From positions 682,001-746,000 of the forward strand of contig OX595985.1 in assembly GCA_951394045.1 (NCBI GenBank): DNA of 64,000 bases. Direction: 5' to 3'. A program made the position numbers and the translations under genes. The notes under the pieces were generated by a model. That model saw only the letters and a list, made by a program, of their open reading frames with translations. It searched no databases and was not told the DNA's origin. Source of the DNA: Nitzschia sp. DOCU1. Its lineage: Eukaryota > Bacillariophyta > Bacillariophyceae > Bacillariales > Bacillariaceae. Below, one piece after another: positions 63,322-64,000 of this stretch; within the stretch, counting starts at the first letter, position 1; each line of letters opens with the position of its first letter.

Positions 63322-64000
63322 TTAGTTGGGGATGCGCTCGTACTCACTGCGCTTGTTGGAAAAGCCAAACTTCACAACTACCGCACCAATGACCGCTCCG
63401 ATGACAGCTCCCATGATAGCCGAGGAATAAGGGAGCTTGACAGCCTGCCCAGCTAGGGGAGCACAGTCTTCGCAAATGGGACAAGCCATGGTAGGAGAAA
63501 GTGTCGGAGGGGGCGGAGGGATCCAGTAGTCGCATTTTGAGGTGGTGTAATTCCACCAGCCGTTGCCACAGTCCGGGGGAGGTCCCATTGTCGGAGCGAG
63601 AGTAGCATCGCCCAACATAAAGTCGTTTTCAGGAGGGTTGAGACACGCCTCTTGTGCTGGAATGGCTTCACCGAGAGCGGGGAAGAGTCCAGCTTCTGCA
63701 ACATCCTTCAATGAAAGGAGCTTTGCAGGTTTATCAATGACACCAACGTGTTTCTCTCCATACAGCTTCCAGGCAGCAAACGACCAACCGAGACCACGCT
63801 CATAGGCATAGACTTGACGAGCAGCAAAGGAAGCACGGTGACGTTGCCACCATCCAGAGTTAATGGTCTCATCAAAACGATCGCATTGTCCATAATCTTT
63901 AAAAGTATCGGAAATGTCTTTGACGGCGCAGTCGTCAATACTGAGGTCAAAGCCCGAGCTCAGGAAAATGGGCAAGTGTTGATAGCAGGCGCCGAATTCC
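63322..64000 (-). CDS. Exo-beta-1,3-glucanase-like (GH5) protein, C-terminal part with membrane anchor
   Basis: Only the 3' end (about 226 codons) is in the window; the frame stays open to 64000. The visible part starts GEFGACYQ-like: EFGACYQHLPIFLSSG, in which the glutamate at 63997-63999 may be the GH5 nucleophile, as in the GEW/GEF motif of exo-1,3-glucanases (inferred, at the window edge). RHRASFAARQVYAYERGLG then WSFAAWKLYG is the typical C-terminal GH5 block. After it comes a Pro/Cys-rich linker (CPICEDCAP) and one C-terminal TM segment (about 25 residues, ending KFGF plus a basic tail). It would act on beta-1,3-glucan such as chrysolaminarin or a wall callose; the anchor suggests a membrane or vacuolar site. 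Intron structure upstream is not visible. Confidence 0.65.
   Translation of the reverse strand, partial: EFGACYQHLPIFLSSGFDLSIDDCAVKDISDTFKDYGQCDRFDETINSGWWQRHRASFAARQVYAYERGLGWSFAAWKLYGEKHVGVIDKPAKLLSLKDVAEAGLFPALGEAIPAQEACLNPPENDFMLGDATLAPTMGPPPDCGNGWWNYTTSKCDYWIPPPPPTLSPTMACPICEDCAPLAGQAVKLPYSSAIMGAVIGAVIGAVVVKFGFSNKRSEYERIPN

Overview
The window is nuclear DNA from a diatom, most probably a pennate species close to Phaeodactylum tricornutum. Four things point there. Genes are dense, with one to a few short introns of about 63-98 nt. Several predicted proteins start with a signal peptide ending at a phenylalanine, the ASAFAP-type bipartite plastid presequence. There is a cyclin of the diatom-specific type and a DUF6824 protein. 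Palindromic TGACGTCA elements recur between genes. The species call is an inference from these traits; no search was run.

Layout. 0-10 kb: the 3' part of VAC14, a DENN protein, a small plastid-type membrane protein, a DUF6824 protein and a COQ8-type kinase. 10-19.5 kb: an oxoglutarate-carrier-like SLC25 protein, a GT47-like glycosyltransferase, a plastid-type mTERF, an ankyrin protein, a diatom cyclin and a small unknown. 19.8-30.5 kb: an epsin with a Met/Gln/Gly-rich tail, a fatty acid hydroxylase superfamily protein, 1.9 kb of CTA-rich non-coding repeats, an SLC35F-like transporter, D-amino-acid oxidase and plastid-type glycerol-3-phosphate dehydrogenase. 31-46.4 kb: an ERCC6/CSB-type SNF2 protein, a bromodomain protein, two head-to-head paralogues (F-box-like plus ARM-like), a DOT1-type methyltransferase and a small unknown. 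46.4-64 kb: a repeat-bearing gene desert, a plastid-type protein, a four-TM protein, a REXO-type exonuclease, a second desert with paired CREs, a sulfotransferase-like gene with micro-exons, WDR6/TRM734, a long imperfect inverted repeat, a double-MYND protein and the 3' end of an exo-beta-1,3-glucanase-like gene.

These are independent single-gene units on both strands, with no operons. Intron boundaries were set by hand from GT/AG sites, codon phase and family motifs. Every multi-exon model given adds up to a whole number of codons. Several start codons were moved from non-ATG open-frame starts to the first plausible ATG.

The least ordinary items are the sulfotransferase-like gene whose conserved motifs appear only if 7-nt and 10-nt micro-exons are spliced in; the divergent F-box-like/ARM paralogue pair with two shared intron positions; the 150-bp hairpin near 61.2 kb; the CTA-rich duplicated desert near 24 kb; and a zinc-binding motif ahead of the helicase core in the CSB-like protein. 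No tRNA, rRNA, CRISPR array or intact transposon was recognised.
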